The notes under the pieces: model-generated
The model's database searches: none
What the model saw: the letters and a program-made list of their open reading frames with translations, nothing else
What the model was told of the DNA's origin: nothing
Source of the DNA: Parafrankia elaeagni
GTDB lineage: Bacteria; Actinomycetota; Actinomycetes; Frankiales; Frankiaceae
Assembly (NCBI RefSeq): GCF_000374165.1
Contig: NZ_KB893670.1
Span: forward strand, 310,041 to 374,040
DNA: 64,000 nucleotides
Reading direction: 5' to 3'
Translations under genes and position numbers: made by a program
Shown: piece by piece, positions 27,294-36,257 of the stretch
Layout: each line of letters begins with the position of its first letter
How positions within the stretch are numbered: position 1 is the first letter of the stretch

Positions 27294-29168
27294 TTATACC
27301 GTCGGCACCGGCCGCACCGTCCGCACCGGGGCGTCATCACGGAAGAACACGTTGTGCCAGACCTCGAGGCAGAGCAGGGTCCAGATCCTGATCTCCTCGT
27401 TACGCCGGCCCTGCTCGTGAGCCTCGAGTAGCTGCTTCACCGCCGCCGTACCCAACAGATGACCGACGAACGAACTCTGCCCGGTCAGCATGTCCCGGGA
27501 GAAATCGGAAAGGCCGCGACGGAACCATTCGTCCAGCGGAACCCGGAAACCGATCTTCCGGCGGTCCACGATCTCGGGGGGAAGGTACCTGCGCGCCACC
27601 TGCTTGAGGACCCACTTGCCCTGGCCGTCGCGCACCTTCACCTCCGACGGCATCCGGAACGCCAACTCGACGAGCTCGTGGTCGAGCAGCGGCGGGCGCA
27701 TCTCCACCGACGCCGCCATGGTCATCCGGTCCCCTCGTTCGAGCAGGTTGTCCGGCAGCCATCCCAGGACGTCGGCCTCGAGCATGCCGCGCAGCGCGTC
27801 GCCGGTCTCGGCGGGCAGCAGGCGGCCCCGCTCCCGGCGGGCGAAGCCGAGCAGTTCCTGACGTTCTCGTCCGGTGAACGGCGCGAACCAGCCCTCACGG
27901 CGCCCCTGCTCGTCCATCTCGCCCAGGGCGCGCAGCGCGATCCGCAGCCGGTTCGCGTTCGCCGGCAGCACCCGCTGGACCTCGTGGAACACCGGCCCGC
28001 GCAGCCAGGCCGGGATGAGCCCGACGCGCGAGGTGAGGCCGGCCATCCGGTATTTGGGATAGCCCCCGAACAGCTCGTCGGCACCTTCGCCGGACAGCAC
28101 GACCCGCACGTGTTCGCGGGCGAGGCGGGCCAGCCGGTGGACGGCGATGTCGGCGGGCTCGGACACCGGCGCGTCCCGGTGCCAGGTGAGCGTGGACCAC
28201 AGGTCGGAGAAGTCGTCCGGTCCGACGACGAGCTCGTGGTGACGGGTACCGAGGAAACTGCTGACGGACCGGGCGATGGGTAGCTCGTCATGGCGCTGCA
28301 CACCGAAACCGACGGAAAAGGTGTGCACCGGCTCGTCGGTCTGCCGGGTCATCAGGGCGACGACCAGGCTCGAGTCGACGCCACCGGAAAGGTAGGAGCC
28401 GACCGGGGTGTCGGCGACCGTCGCGCGTTCCACCGCCCGCTGGAGTGCCTCGTCGAGGCGGTTGACCGCCTCCTCCGGCTCCACCGGTCGCACCTCGTCG
28501 ACGGACGGCGGGCTCCAGTACCGGCGCAGCTGCGACTTTCCGTCCCGGGCGACGGTGAGCAGGTGCCCCGGCAGCAGTTTGTGGATGCGGTCGAACAGGG
28601 TCCGGGGAGCCGGCACGGAGCGGGCTGCCAGATAGTCGGCGACCGACACGTGGTCGACGCTCGGCCGCCGCGGCAGCGCCGGCAGGATCGCCTTGATCTC
28701 CGAGGCGAACACCAGCTGCGTGCTGTCCAGGTAGTAGTAGAGCGGGAGCACGCCCACCCGGTCCCGGACAAGGTGGGTCTGGCCGCTTTCCGTGTCGTGG
28801 ACGGCGAACGCGAACTGCCCGATGAGATCGTCGAGGCCCGCGGCGCCCTTGGTGGCGAAGGTGGCCAGCGCGACCTCGGTGTCGCCCCCCGTACGGAACG
28901 GATAGGTTATCTGCGCCCGCAGCTGCCGGTAGTTGAAGATCTCACCGTTGAAGCAGATGTGGTGCCGGCCGTCGGCGGCCGCCATCGGCTGGGCGCTGCC
29001 CGAAAGGTCGATGATGGAAAGGCGGCGGTGCCCGAAACCGACCGGCCCGTCGACCCAGAAACCCTCCGCGTCGGGGCCCCGGTGAACGAGCATGCCGGTC
29101 ATTGTCGACAGCAGCTCCGCGTCCACGGCCGCCCCGTCGAAACGTATGACGCCTGCAATTCCGCACAT
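27294..29168 (-). CDS. asnB: Asparagine synthase-like glutamine amidotransferase
   Basis: This 624-residue class II amidotransferase starts MCGIAGV, exposing the nucleophile Cys2 after Met removal. HRGPDAEG, GHRRLSIIDLSG and FNGEIFNYRQLR build the glutaminase site. The synthetase half has the PP-loop YLSGGVDSSLV near residue 245, GEGADELFGGY, and LLDHELVELAFRMPSEVKV. The family makes asparagine with glutamine and ATP. In polysaccharide clusters close relatives often amidate uronic acids to uronamides, and that is the likelier role here, 37 bp downstream of a glycosyltransferase gene. Distinguishing these from sequence alone is not possible. Confidence 0.9.
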   Translation of the reverse strand: MCGIAGVIRFDGAAVDAELLSTMTGMLVHRGPDAEGFWVDGPVGFGHRRLSIIDLSGSAQPMAAADGRHHICFNGEIFNYRQLRAQITYPFRTGGDTEVALATFATKGAAGLDDLIGQFAFAVHDTESGQTHLVRDRVGVLPLYYYLDSTQLVFASEIKAILPALPRRPSVDHVSVADYLAARSVPAPRTLFDRIHKLLPGHLLTVARDGKSQLRRYWSPPSVDEVRPVEPEEAVNRLDEALQRAVERATVADTPVGSYLSGGVDSSLVVALMTRQTDEPVHTFSVGFGVQRHDELPIARSVSSFLGTRHHELVVGPDDFSDLWSTLTWHRDAPVSEPADIAVHRLARLAREHVRVVLSGEGADELFGGYPKYRMAGLTSRVGLIPAWLRGPVFHEVQRVLPANANRLRIALRALGEMDEQGRREGWFAPFTGRERQELLGFARRERGRLLPAETGDALRGMLEADVLGWLPDNLLERGDRMTMAASVEMRPPLLDHELVELAFRMPSEVKVRDGQGKWVLKQVARRYLPPEIVDRRKIGFRVPLDEWFRRGLSDFSRDMLTGQSSFVGHLLGTAAVKQLLEAHEQGRRNEEIRIWTLLCLEVWHNVFFRDDAPVRTVRPVPTV

Positions 29169-29204
29169 CAGCGACTCACCCCCGGACTCTGGTCAGCCAT
29201 GCCG

Positions 29205-31610
29205 TCAGTCATGCCGTCTGCCCCTCCCGCGGTCCCTGCGGCCCGCTCCCGCCCCCTGGCCGGACGTCTTGGCGGCGACCTTGTCCACCAGTTCGAGCAG
29301 TTCGGCGGCACGGGCGTCCCACGAATCCGCCGCGACGTGCGCGCGCCGGCTCGCGGGATCCCCCGGGCCGCCGTCGGCGAGCGTCTGCCGGATCAGCTGG
29401 ATGAAGTCCTGCGGGTTCTCCGCGACCCGGACGATGTCCCGGTCACCGGCGATCTCCGGATAGTCCGTGGTGACCACCGGCAGCCCCAGCGCCAGGTACT
29501 CCTTCAGCTTGATGGGGTTGCAGAACCGGATCCACTCGTTCCGCAGCCACGGCATGATCGCCACGTCGAAGGCCGTGCCGTAGGACGGGATCGTCTCGTA
29601 CGGGCGGAACCCGAGCCAGTGCACGTTCGGGTAGGCCTCGAACCGGCGCATCGAGCAGGTCGCGTCCCCGATGAGGACCAGGTTCGCCGCCGGGATCTCG
29701 GCGGCGACCCGCTCCAGCAGGTCGAAGTCGACGGTGTAGTCGTCGAGGGCACCGAAGAAACCGATCCGCGGCCCCGGGATACCCGCGATGTCCTCCGGCA
29801 CGGCACCGGCGGTGTCGGCGCGGAAATGGTCGAGGTCGACACCGTGGCCGAGAAAGTACGCCCGGTCCCCGACGTCGGCGGCGTCGCGTTCCATGAGCTC
29901 GTGGCTGACGTACAGAATGCGATCGCTGTGCCGCGACAGCTCGTCTTCCAACGCACCGACGACGGCGCTGTTGCTCTCGGTGAACTCGGAATGCTTGTCC
30001 GACCGGTTGTAGAGGACGCCGGAACTGCGCAGCGTCTTCACGACGTCCCACGCGGTCGGCATCGTCACGAAGAAGACGGGCTCCGCCATGCCGAGACGAC
30101 GGGCGACCACCGTGACCTGCCGGCGCACCACCCAGGCGTTCAGCGCGCGCCCCGCCTGACTGCCGTAGAACGGCAGCAGCACGGGCGAGTAGACGTGGAA
30201 GGCCGGCAGGTCCGCCCGCGGGGTCCGGATTCCCTGCGACATGCTCCGCGCCTTGCGGAGGATCCGCCGCAAGGGCTGGGTGCTGCGGCCCGGCAGCGGC
30301 ATGCGCATCGCGAGGCTGTTGACGAACAGCACCGGGCGCCGGGCGGCGATCCTGGTCATCAGCTGGAAGTCGGAATGGGCCCGGTTGTGGTACCACCAGT
30401 CCTGGCCGGAGAAGCACACGATCGGCGCCTCGACGACGCCCTCCACCCCGGTTCCGGCTGCCCGCCCGGGCCGGCCGGCCCGGCGGCCAAGGCGAGAACC
30501 GGCACCAGCACCGGAACCGGCGGCAGGGCCGGGTGGCGGCAGCGGGATCGGGAGCACCGCAGGGAGCCGATCACCCAGCCTGTCGCGGCGGGCCGAGCCG
30601 CCGGCGGCCGAGACCGGACCCGCCGAACCCGCCGACGCCGGCCGCTGCCCGCCGGCCCGCTTCACCAGACCCGGCTGGCTCCTGGTGAGCAGCCCGGTCA
30701 CCGCGGCCCGGCTCGTCGCGCGGCCGGCCGCGGCGCGGATGAGCTCACCGAACAGCACACCGGCGGTGAAGACGGTGCTGGCCGCGGCACCGTGACGGGT
30801 CCGGTACAGACGCAGCCGGTTCGCGGTGAGCAGCGTCCACAGCTGCGGTGAGGTGTTCGAGTCGCCACCGAGGTGCACACCCACCGCGGTGGGCTCCAGC
30901 CGCAGTGTGAAGCCGGCTTGGCGGGCCCGCAGCAGGAAGTCGGTCTCCTCGGAGTAGAGGAAGTACGACTCGTCCCAGGGGCCCACCGCCCGCGCACAGT
31001 CGCGGGAGATCAGCAGCGCGGCACCGGTGGCCCAGTCCGCGACGGTGGACGCCGCGTAGGCCTGGGCGGAGGTCACCACCTCGCCCAGCGGCGACCACCG
31101 GCCGGCCAGGTCGCCACCGAGCAGCGTCTCGCCCCAGATACGCGTGACCGACGGCTCACGGCGCAGCGACAGCGCCAGCGTGCCGTCCTCACCGAACAGC
31201 TTCGGGACGACGATTCCGGTTCCGGGGGTGTCCAGTGCCCTGAGCATGGCGGCCAGCGCCCCGGGCCGCAGCCGGATGTCCGGGTTGAGAACCAGCACGG
31301 CGCGGGAGGTCGGGGAAGCTGCCCGCATCCCGTGGTTGATGGCCGCGGCGTAACCTCTGTTCGCTCCGAGCGGCAGGACCCGCACGCCCGCCCCGGCGGC
31401 AGCGGCGATCTCCCGGGTGTCGTCCTGGGAGGCGTTGTCGACGACGAGAATCTCGACGGGCACGCTGCCGGCCGCCACGGGCAGGGATGACAGGCATTCA
31501 CCGAGGACGGCGGCACTGTTGAAGGTGACGACGACGACGGAGACAGCCGGCGTCTCGACAGGCCCGCCACCGTTGCCCGGCAAAAGCGGATCTATACGAC
31601 TAATATCCAC
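29205..31610 (-). CDS. Bifunctional glycosyltransferase: GT2 fused to GT4/GT1-type domain
   Basis: A single uninterrupted frame of about 801 residues carries two glycosyltransferase domains. Residues about 19-300 are a rhamnosyltransferase-like GT2: VSVVVVTFNSAAVLGECL, LVVDNASQDDT, LVLNPDIRLRPGAL and FLYSEETDFLLRARQAGF. A linker rich in Gly, Ala and Pro (about 320-385) follows. Residues about 390-780 are GT-B-like: IVCFSGQDWWYHNRAHSDF, YNRSDKHSEF, RIGFFGALDDYTVDFDLL, and IMPWLRNEWIRFCNPIKLKEYLALGLPVV. I use the GTG at 31610; GGGGGAG lies unusually close (2 nt), so the true start may differ by up to 21 codons. The fusion suggests two consecutive sugar additions. It heads the leftward set that includes asnB. 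Confidence 0.85.
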   Translation of the reverse strand: MDISRIDPLLPGNGGGPVETPAVSVVVVTFNSAAVLGECLSSLPVAAGSVPVEILVVDNASQDDTREIAAAAGAGVRVLPLGANRGYAAAINHGMRAASPTSRAVLVLNPDIRLRPGALAAMLRALDTPGTGIVVPKLFGEDGTLALSLRREPSVTRIWGETLLGGDLAGRWSPLGEVVTSAQAYAASTVADWATGAALLISRDCARAVGPWDESYFLYSEETDFLLRARQAGFTLRLEPTAVGVHLGGDSNTSPQLWTLLTANRLRLYRTRHGAAASTVFTAGVLFGELIRAAAGRATSRAAVTGLLTRSQPGLVKRAGGQRPASAGSAGPVSAAGGSARRDRLGDRLPAVLPIPLPPPGPAAGSGAGAGSRLGRRAGRPGRAAGTGVEGVVEAPIVCFSGQDWWYHNRAHSDFQLMTRIAARRPVLFVNSLAMRMPLPGRSTQPLRRILRKARSMSQGIRTPRADLPAFHVYSPVLLPFYGSQAGRALNAWVVRRQVTVVARRLGMAEPVFFVTMPTAWDVVKTLRSSGVLYNRSDKHSEFTESNSAVVGALEDELSRHSDRILYVSHELMERDAADVGDRAYFLGHGVDLDHFRADTAGAVPEDIAGIPGPRIGFFGALDDYTVDFDLLERVAAEIPAANLVLIGDATCSMRRFEAYPNVHWLGFRPYETIPSYGTAFDVAIMPWLRNEWIRFCNPIKLKEYLALGLPVVTTDYPEIAGDRDIVRVAENPQDFIQLIRQTLADGGPGDPASRRAHVAADSWDARAAELLELVDKVAAKTSGQGAGAGRRDRGRGRRHD

Positions 31611-32270
31611 GGCTCCCCCAGCCACCGGCACCGTCGGTCTGCATCCTGTTACGCCCCGACGGCAAGCCGACATGTCTCCGAAATCCTATGCGTATGGATG
31701 TGCGCATCATCAGGGACCCGTCTGCGGCGGAAATCCCCTCTCGGCCGCCACCGAACGCGACCCCTGTCTCAGGCGGGCACACGGCGAGCCGGCCACCCGA
31801 CGGGACGACCCGGCCACCCGGCCCGCTTCGGGCACCCGTCCCGGACGCACCCCGGACGCCCCGACGTAGGTGCGGTTCTCGTCGCACCGGAAGCCGATCT
31901 GTCCGTCGTGGGCACGTTGCCGGGCAGCCGACCGGGTTCAGGACCGGGACTTCGTCGCCGAGCACCGTCGACCCGAAAAGGCCGTGCTGGCCCGGGACGC
32001 CGAGACCGAGGCCGCGCTGCTCGCTGACCGCCAGATCGATTACCTGTGGTGACGTCGACACCTTCAGGGGCACCGTTACTGGCTCCGTGCGACCACACCG
32101 TGCGGAAGAAGGCTTCTCCGTCGCGGATGTCACGCTGGCGGGCCATCCGGGTGACCACCCTCCGCAGCCCATGACAGTGAGGCGGACAGCCCGCCATGAG
32201 GTTCTACTACGATGCCGAAGGTCACTCGTAGTATTGAGTTGAACTAAGCGGATTGGACGAGCCTCCCGAC
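31611..32270. other. Divergent intergenic region, 660 bp
   Basis: This region separates the leftward fusion transferase from the rightward rfbC-like gene and should carry both promoters. A short plus-strand frame ending at 32052 (ADRVQDRDFVAEH ... DRQIDYLW) has strong G/C third positions and might be the tail of a lost gene, but the complementary frame looks equally codon-biased, so I do not call it. Confidence 0.45.
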
Positions 32271-32819
32271 ATGCTGATCAACACCACCCCGCTCGCCGGC
32301 GCGGCGCTGGTCGATCTGAAGCTCCTCGACGATGATCGCGGCTTCTTCGCCCGTGCCTTCTGCCGGCAGGAGTTCGTCGACGCCGGGCTCGAACCGCTGG
32401 TCGAGCAGGCCAACATCTCGTTCAACCACAAGGCCGGGACCCTGCGCGGGTTCCACTACCAGCTGGAGCCGAACGCCGAGACGAAGTTCGTCCGCTGCTA
32501 CCGCGGCGCGATCTACGACGTCATCGTCGACCTGCGGCCCGAGTCACCCACGTACCTCCAGTCGTTCGGCGCCGAGCTCAACGAGGACAACCGCACCGCG
32601 ATGTACGTCCCGCGCGACTTCGCGCACGCCTACCTCACCCTGACCGACAAGGCCGAGGTGCTGTACCAGGTCAGCACGGCGTACACCCCGGGCGCCGAGC
32701 GCGGCCTGCGCTGGGACGACCCGCAGCTCGCCGTCGAGTGGCCGATCCAGCCGGTGGTCGTCTCACCGAAGGACGCTGCCTGGCCGCTGCTCTCCGAGGT
32801 CTCGGTGGAAGCCCGATGA
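32271..32819 (+). CDS. dTDP-4-dehydrorhamnose 3,5-epimerase family protein
   Basis: This 182-residue cupin-fold epimerase has the RfbC pattern. FFARAFCRQEF, ISFNHKAGTLRGFHYQ (with the conserved HYQ and the base histidine), KFVRCYRGAIYDVIVDLR, and YVPRDFAHAYLTL (second catalytic-type His) are all present, plus the late GLRWDDPQLAVEWP. The family inverts C-3/C-5 of 4-keto-6-deoxy sugars, but members outside the rfbABCD operon often act on other NDP-ketosugars. Here the partner is a SAF-domain oxidoreductase, overlapping by ATGA, not RfbD, so a non-rhamnose product is plausible. The ATG at 32271 is chosen; an upstream TTG at 32253 is a weaker alternative. Confidence 0.88.
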   Translation: MLINTTPLAGAALVDLKLLDDDRGFFARAFCRQEFVDAGLEPLVEQANISFNHKAGTLRGFHYQLEPNAETKFVRCYRGAIYDVIVDLRPESPTYLQSFGAELNEDNRTAMYVPRDFAHAYLTLTDKAEVLYQVSTAYTPGAERGLRWDDPQLAVEWPIQPVVVSPKDAAWPLLSEVSVEAR

Positions 32820-34099
32820 TCATCGTCGACACCGCGCTGGCCAGGCGCGAGGCACAGGGCCGCCCGATCCGGGTCGGAATGATCGGCGCCGGGTTCATGG
32901 GACGCGGCCTGGCCAACCAGATCGTCAACTCCACACCCGGGATGCGCCTGGTCGCGGTCGCCAACCGCACCCTCGCGAACGGCGAGCGCGCCTACGCCGA
33001 GGCCGGCGTCGAGCCGGTCCGGGTCGAGAGTGCCGCCGCGCTGGACGCCGCGATCGCCGCCGGCACCCCCGCCGTGATCGAGGACGCCTTCGAGCTGCTC
33101 AAGGCCGAGAACCTCGACTGCATCGTGGACGTCACCGGCGCGGTCGAGTTCGGCGCCCGGGTGACCGTGGCCGCGATCGAGCGCGGCCTGCCGATCGTCA
33201 CGATGAACGCCGAGCTCGACGGCACGGTCGGCCCGCTGCTGGCGCACCGCGCCCGCGAGGCCGGTGTCGTGCTCACCGGTGCCGACGGTGACCAGCCCGG
33301 CGTGCAGGGCAACCTGATGCGCTTCGTCATCGGACTGGGCGTCACCCCGCTCGTCGCCGGCAACATCAAGGGCCTGCAGGACGAGTACCGCACCCCGACC
33401 ACGCAGAAGGCCTTCGCCGAGCGCTGGGGCCAGGACCCGTACATGGTCACCAGCTTCGCCGACGGCACGAAGATCTCGTTCGAGCAGGCGATCGTGGCCA
33501 ACGCGTTCGGGCTCACCGTGCCGAAGCGGGGCATGAACGGCTGGGACCACGAGGGCCACGTCGACGAGCTGACGAGCCGGTACGACGTCGACGAGCTGCG
33601 CGAGCTCGGCGGCATCGTCGACTACGTGGTGAAGTCGAAGCCCGGCCCCGGGGTGTTCGTGCTCGGCACCCACGACGACCCGAAGCAGCGTCACTACCTG
33701 GAGCTCTACAAGCTGGGCACGGGCCCGCTGTACAGCTTCTACACGCCTTACCACCTGTGCCACTTCGAGGTGCCGAACACGGTCGCCCGAGCGGTCGACT
33801 TCGCCGACGCGGCGCTCGCCCCGCCGGCCGGCCCGCGGGTGGACGTGGTCGCCACCGCCAAGCAGGACCTGAAGGCCGGCCACGCACTTGACGGGCTCGG
33901 CGGCTACGACACCTACGGGGTGGCCGAGGCATCGGCCGCCACCCGGGCCGGCGCCCTGCTGCCGATGGGTGTCGCCGAGGGCTGCGTCCTCACGCGGGAC
34001 GTCGCCAAGGACGACGTGCTCACGTACGCGGACGTGACGCTTCCGCCCGGACGGCTGATCGACACGCTCCGCGAGGAGCAGGAGAAGCTCTTCGCCTGA
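32816..34099 (+). CDS. NAD(P)-dependent oxidoreductase with C-terminal SAF domain
   Basis: This 427-residue protein starts as a Rossmann enzyme (RVGMIGAGFMGRGLANQI, dinucleotide loop GxGxxG) of the homoserine-dehydrogenase/Gfo-Idh-like type. The middle part contains LDCIVDVTGAVEFGA, VTMNAELDGTVGPLL and FADGTKISFEQAIVAN, and the end is a SAF domain (GVAEGCVLTRDVAKDDVLTYADV), the fold of antifreeze and sialate-synthase C-termini. Comparable proteins occur in glycan clusters next to RfbC-like epimerases and RfbF/methyltransferase sets, so it probably reduces or oxidises an NDP-sugar intermediate. It is translationally coupled to the epimerase gene. Confidence 0.82.
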   Translation: MIIVDTALARREAQGRPIRVGMIGAGFMGRGLANQIVNSTPGMRLVAVANRTLANGERAYAEAGVEPVRVESAAALDAAIAAGTPAVIEDAFELLKAENLDCIVDVTGAVEFGARVTVAAIERGLPIVTMNAELDGTVGPLLAHRAREAGVVLTGADGDQPGVQGNLMRFVIGLGVTPLVAGNIKGLQDEYRTPTTQKAFAERWGQDPYMVTSFADGTKISFEQAIVANAFGLTVPKRGMNGWDHEGHVDELTSRYDVDELRELGGIVDYVVKSKPGPGVFVLGTHDDPKQRHYLELYKLGTGPLYSFYTPYHLCHFEVPNTVARAVDFADAALAPPAGPRVDVVATAKQDLKAGHALDGLGGYDTYGVAEASAATRAGALLPMGVAEGCVLTRDVAKDDVLTYADVTLPPGRLIDTLREEQEKLFA

Positions 34100-34115
34100 C
34101 AACCGACACCGTCCA

Positions 34116-34177
34116 CGGCCCGGCCCGGCCCGGCCCGGCCCGGCAGCGAACCGCGCGTCCGCTGTCGGGCCGGGCCG
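34116..34177 (+). terminator. CGGCC pentamer repeat with long hairpin
   Basis: Nearly six tandem copies of CGGCC occupy 34116-34144. Part of the array can pair over 12 bp with CGGGCCGGGCCG at 34166-34177, making a large GC hairpin 17 nt after the oxidoreductase stop. It likely ends the rfbC-SAF transcript, and the converging GGDEF gene stops 100 bp farther on. Confidence 0.55.
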
Positions 34178-34277
34178 CGTTCGTCTCCACCCCATCCTGG
34201 GAGGCCAGACCTCGGGGGCAGGTGGTCCGGCGGGGGCAGGTGGTCCGGCACGAACCCCTTCACCGCACAGCACCTCA

Positions 34278-35801
34278 TCAGCTCCTCATGGACTCCTCAT
34301 ACAGGAGATAGCGCCCCCGCCCCTGCCGCTTGGCGGCATACATCGCGATATCGGAGGCGTTGAGCAGCTCCTCGGGGTCGAGGAGTCCCGGGCCGGACAG
34401 AGCGACCCCGACACTGGCGGCAATCGTGGGCCTGTCACCGGACCCGGCCAGCGTGAGCACCTCGACCACCTGGCTGGCAATCGTCTCGACCGCACCCATC
34501 GTCTCGATCTCCTCGCAGAGCACCGCGAACTCGTCACCGGCAAACCGTGCCACGACATCGGCCGGCCGGACGGTTCGCCGCAGGCGGCTCGCGACCTCAC
34601 AGAGAAGATTGTCACCCGCGCGGTGGCCCAGGGTGTCGTTCACCGCCTTGAAGCCATCAAGATCGATGAACAGGACGGCCACCCGACCGTTTCCCCGCTG
34701 GGATCGGAGAAGCGCCTTCCCAAGATTCCGCAGGAACGAGATCCGGTTCGGCAGCCCGGTGAGAGCATCGCGCAGAGAACTGCGCCGCGCGGAGGCCGCA
34801 CGGGTGCGCTCGGCCTCGCGCGCGCGCGTCAGCATCAGACCAAACGAGATCTGACCGGCAATCGTTTCGACAAAATCCCGGTAGTCCTGATCCAGGGCAA
34901 GGAGTTCACTGGCCCCGACAACGAGGATGCCGACAGGCGCGGCACTCGTACGGTTCCTCAACGCCACCACCACCGCGGTCGCCGGCGCGGGAGAACCGTC
35001 GGCCAACAGGACGGACTCCCATCCCCGAAGCCCGGAGACAACTCGACCGCCCGCCAGCGGCGTCTCATTGACCACCTCGGACAGGAGGCCACTCCTGTCG
35101 AACGCGGCGAGAGCGCGCCGGGTAGCCTGCCGCCCGCCCAGTCCTGATGTCGTGACCAACTGCGGTGTCGACAACGACGGGTATCTGCCCCAGAGCAGCA
35201 CAATGCTGTACGGAATGTCCTCCGGATGGTTTCCCAGCACCGAGGGCGCGCGGATGCACACGGACCGCTGCGTCCGCAGCCGCGTCAGGGCGGCGGTGAG
35301 TTCCCGCTGACAGGCGAGACGTCTGGAACGAACAACCTCCTGAGTCGTCTCCTGATAGGTCGACAGGACTCCCCGTATACGCCCACCGTCGGACATTTCT
35401 CTCAAGGGACTGAACGAAAAGGTGAAGTACGCCTCCTCCAGGTAGCCGTGCCGGCGGACCAGGAGGAGCTTGTTCGTCGACCACGTCGCGCCACCGCCGG
35501 ACATCACCCGGGCGGACAGGGGGCGCAGCTCTTCCCAGACCTCCGGCCAGACCAGCCGCAGCGGCATGCCCATTGCAGCCGGATGCTTGTCACCGAGGTG
35601 AGGTATACACGGGTCGTTGTAAAGATAGGCGAGTTCCGATCCCCACATGACAATCATCGGGAACCGGGACTCCAGGCAGATGCAGACCGCCGTCCGCAGA
35701 CTCGGGCTCCAGTCCCGAGGCGGATTCAGGGTGGTGGAGGACCAGTCCCTGGCAGCCAGCACCCGGCCTGCCTCGCCGCACGCCGCGAACAGCCTCTTCA
35801 T
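34278..35801 (-). CDS. Diguanylate cyclase with PAS and GAF-like sensor regions
   Basis: This 507-residue protein is predicted soluble. Residues 1-135 form a PAS-like domain of the kind seen in actinobacterial signal proteins (ARDWSSTTLNPPRDW, SRFPMIVMWGSELAYLYND, GGGATWSTNK). A GAF-like region covers about 170-330. The C-terminal GGDEF domain (345-505) has DALTGLPNR, VLFIDLDGFKAVNDTLGHRAGD and the active loop AGDEF in place of GGDEF, a variant found in active cyclases. The product-inhibition site RxxD (RPAD) sits five residues before it. It should make cyclic di-GMP from GTP in response to an unknown cue. ATG 35801 is used; an in-frame ATG at 35876 would add 25 unconserved residues. Confidence 0.85.
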   Translation of the reverse strand: MKRLFAACGEAGRVLAARDWSSTTLNPPRDWSPSLRTAVCICLESRFPMIVMWGSELAYLYNDPCIPHLGDKHPAAMGMPLRLVWPEVWEELRPLSARVMSGGGATWSTNKLLLVRRHGYLEEAYFTFSFSPLREMSDGGRIRGVLSTYQETTQEVVRSRRLACQRELTAALTRLRTQRSVCIRAPSVLGNHPEDIPYSIVLLWGRYPSLSTPQLVTTSGLGGRQATRRALAAFDRSGLLSEVVNETPLAGGRVVSGLRGWESVLLADGSPAPATAVVVALRNRTSAAPVGILVVGASELLALDQDYRDFVETIAGQISFGLMLTRAREAERTRAASARRSSLRDALTGLPNRISFLRNLGKALLRSQRGNGRVAVLFIDLDGFKAVNDTLGHRAGDNLLCEVASRLRRTVRPADVVARFAGDEFAVLCEEIETMGAVETIASQVVEVLTLAGSGDRPTIAASVGVALSGPGLLDPEELLNASDIAMYAAKRQGRGRYLLYEESMRS

Positions 35802-35918
35802 ATTCAGGCCACGCCCACGCCCCACTGCCCGAGGTGAGACGGGCCGAACCCTGTTTCCGGCGCCGCGAGCAGCCATGAGCCGCGGTACCGCCGTGCGAGT
35901 CCGAGATCGAGCCGTCGC

Positions 35919-36257
35919 TCACCGACCTCCATCCGCCGTCGCCTGACGCCCTCCGGCCGCATGACATGTCAACTGGATCAAGATCCCGGCCCTGCCCTGG
36001 CCGCACGGCGAACGCCCGTCGTCTGCACTACCGCCACAGGTGTTCCCCGGCACCAGACCAGGGAACCGACCAGGAGGCCTGTCACCCTTCGCTGTCTCGA
36101 CATGGTCGACGACCTGCTCCTCATCCCATCCCCTGACGGCCGCTGCGATCCGCCGGGCGGCCTGGGCGGACGTGAGGTGCGTGGTGTCGGCATGCTCGCC
36201 CAGGATGCGCCCGCGGAGGATGTCCTGGTCGGCATGGAGGACACCGCAAAACGATCG
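35919..36257 (-). pseudogene. Start-less coding remnant next to repeat copy A
   Basis: Reading leftward from about 36257 to a TGA at 35919, a frame gives HADQDILRGRILGEHADTTH, then LTSAQAARRIAAAVRGWDEE and QVVDHVETAKGDRPPGR. It has almost every third position G or C, the mark of real coding sequence in this genome. There is no ATG, GTG or TTG in frame upstream before the hairpin repeat at 36248-36352, so the 5' end is missing. I do not recognise the family. It looks like a gene truncated at or near the repeat. Confidence 0.45.

Noticed and set aside
28290-30851. Very long plus-strand open frame opposite asnB and the fused transferase
   Set aside because: It is antisense to two genes with full domain matches; long antisense frames are expected in high-G+C DNA. 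The same holds for the long plus-strand frame at 55645-58383.
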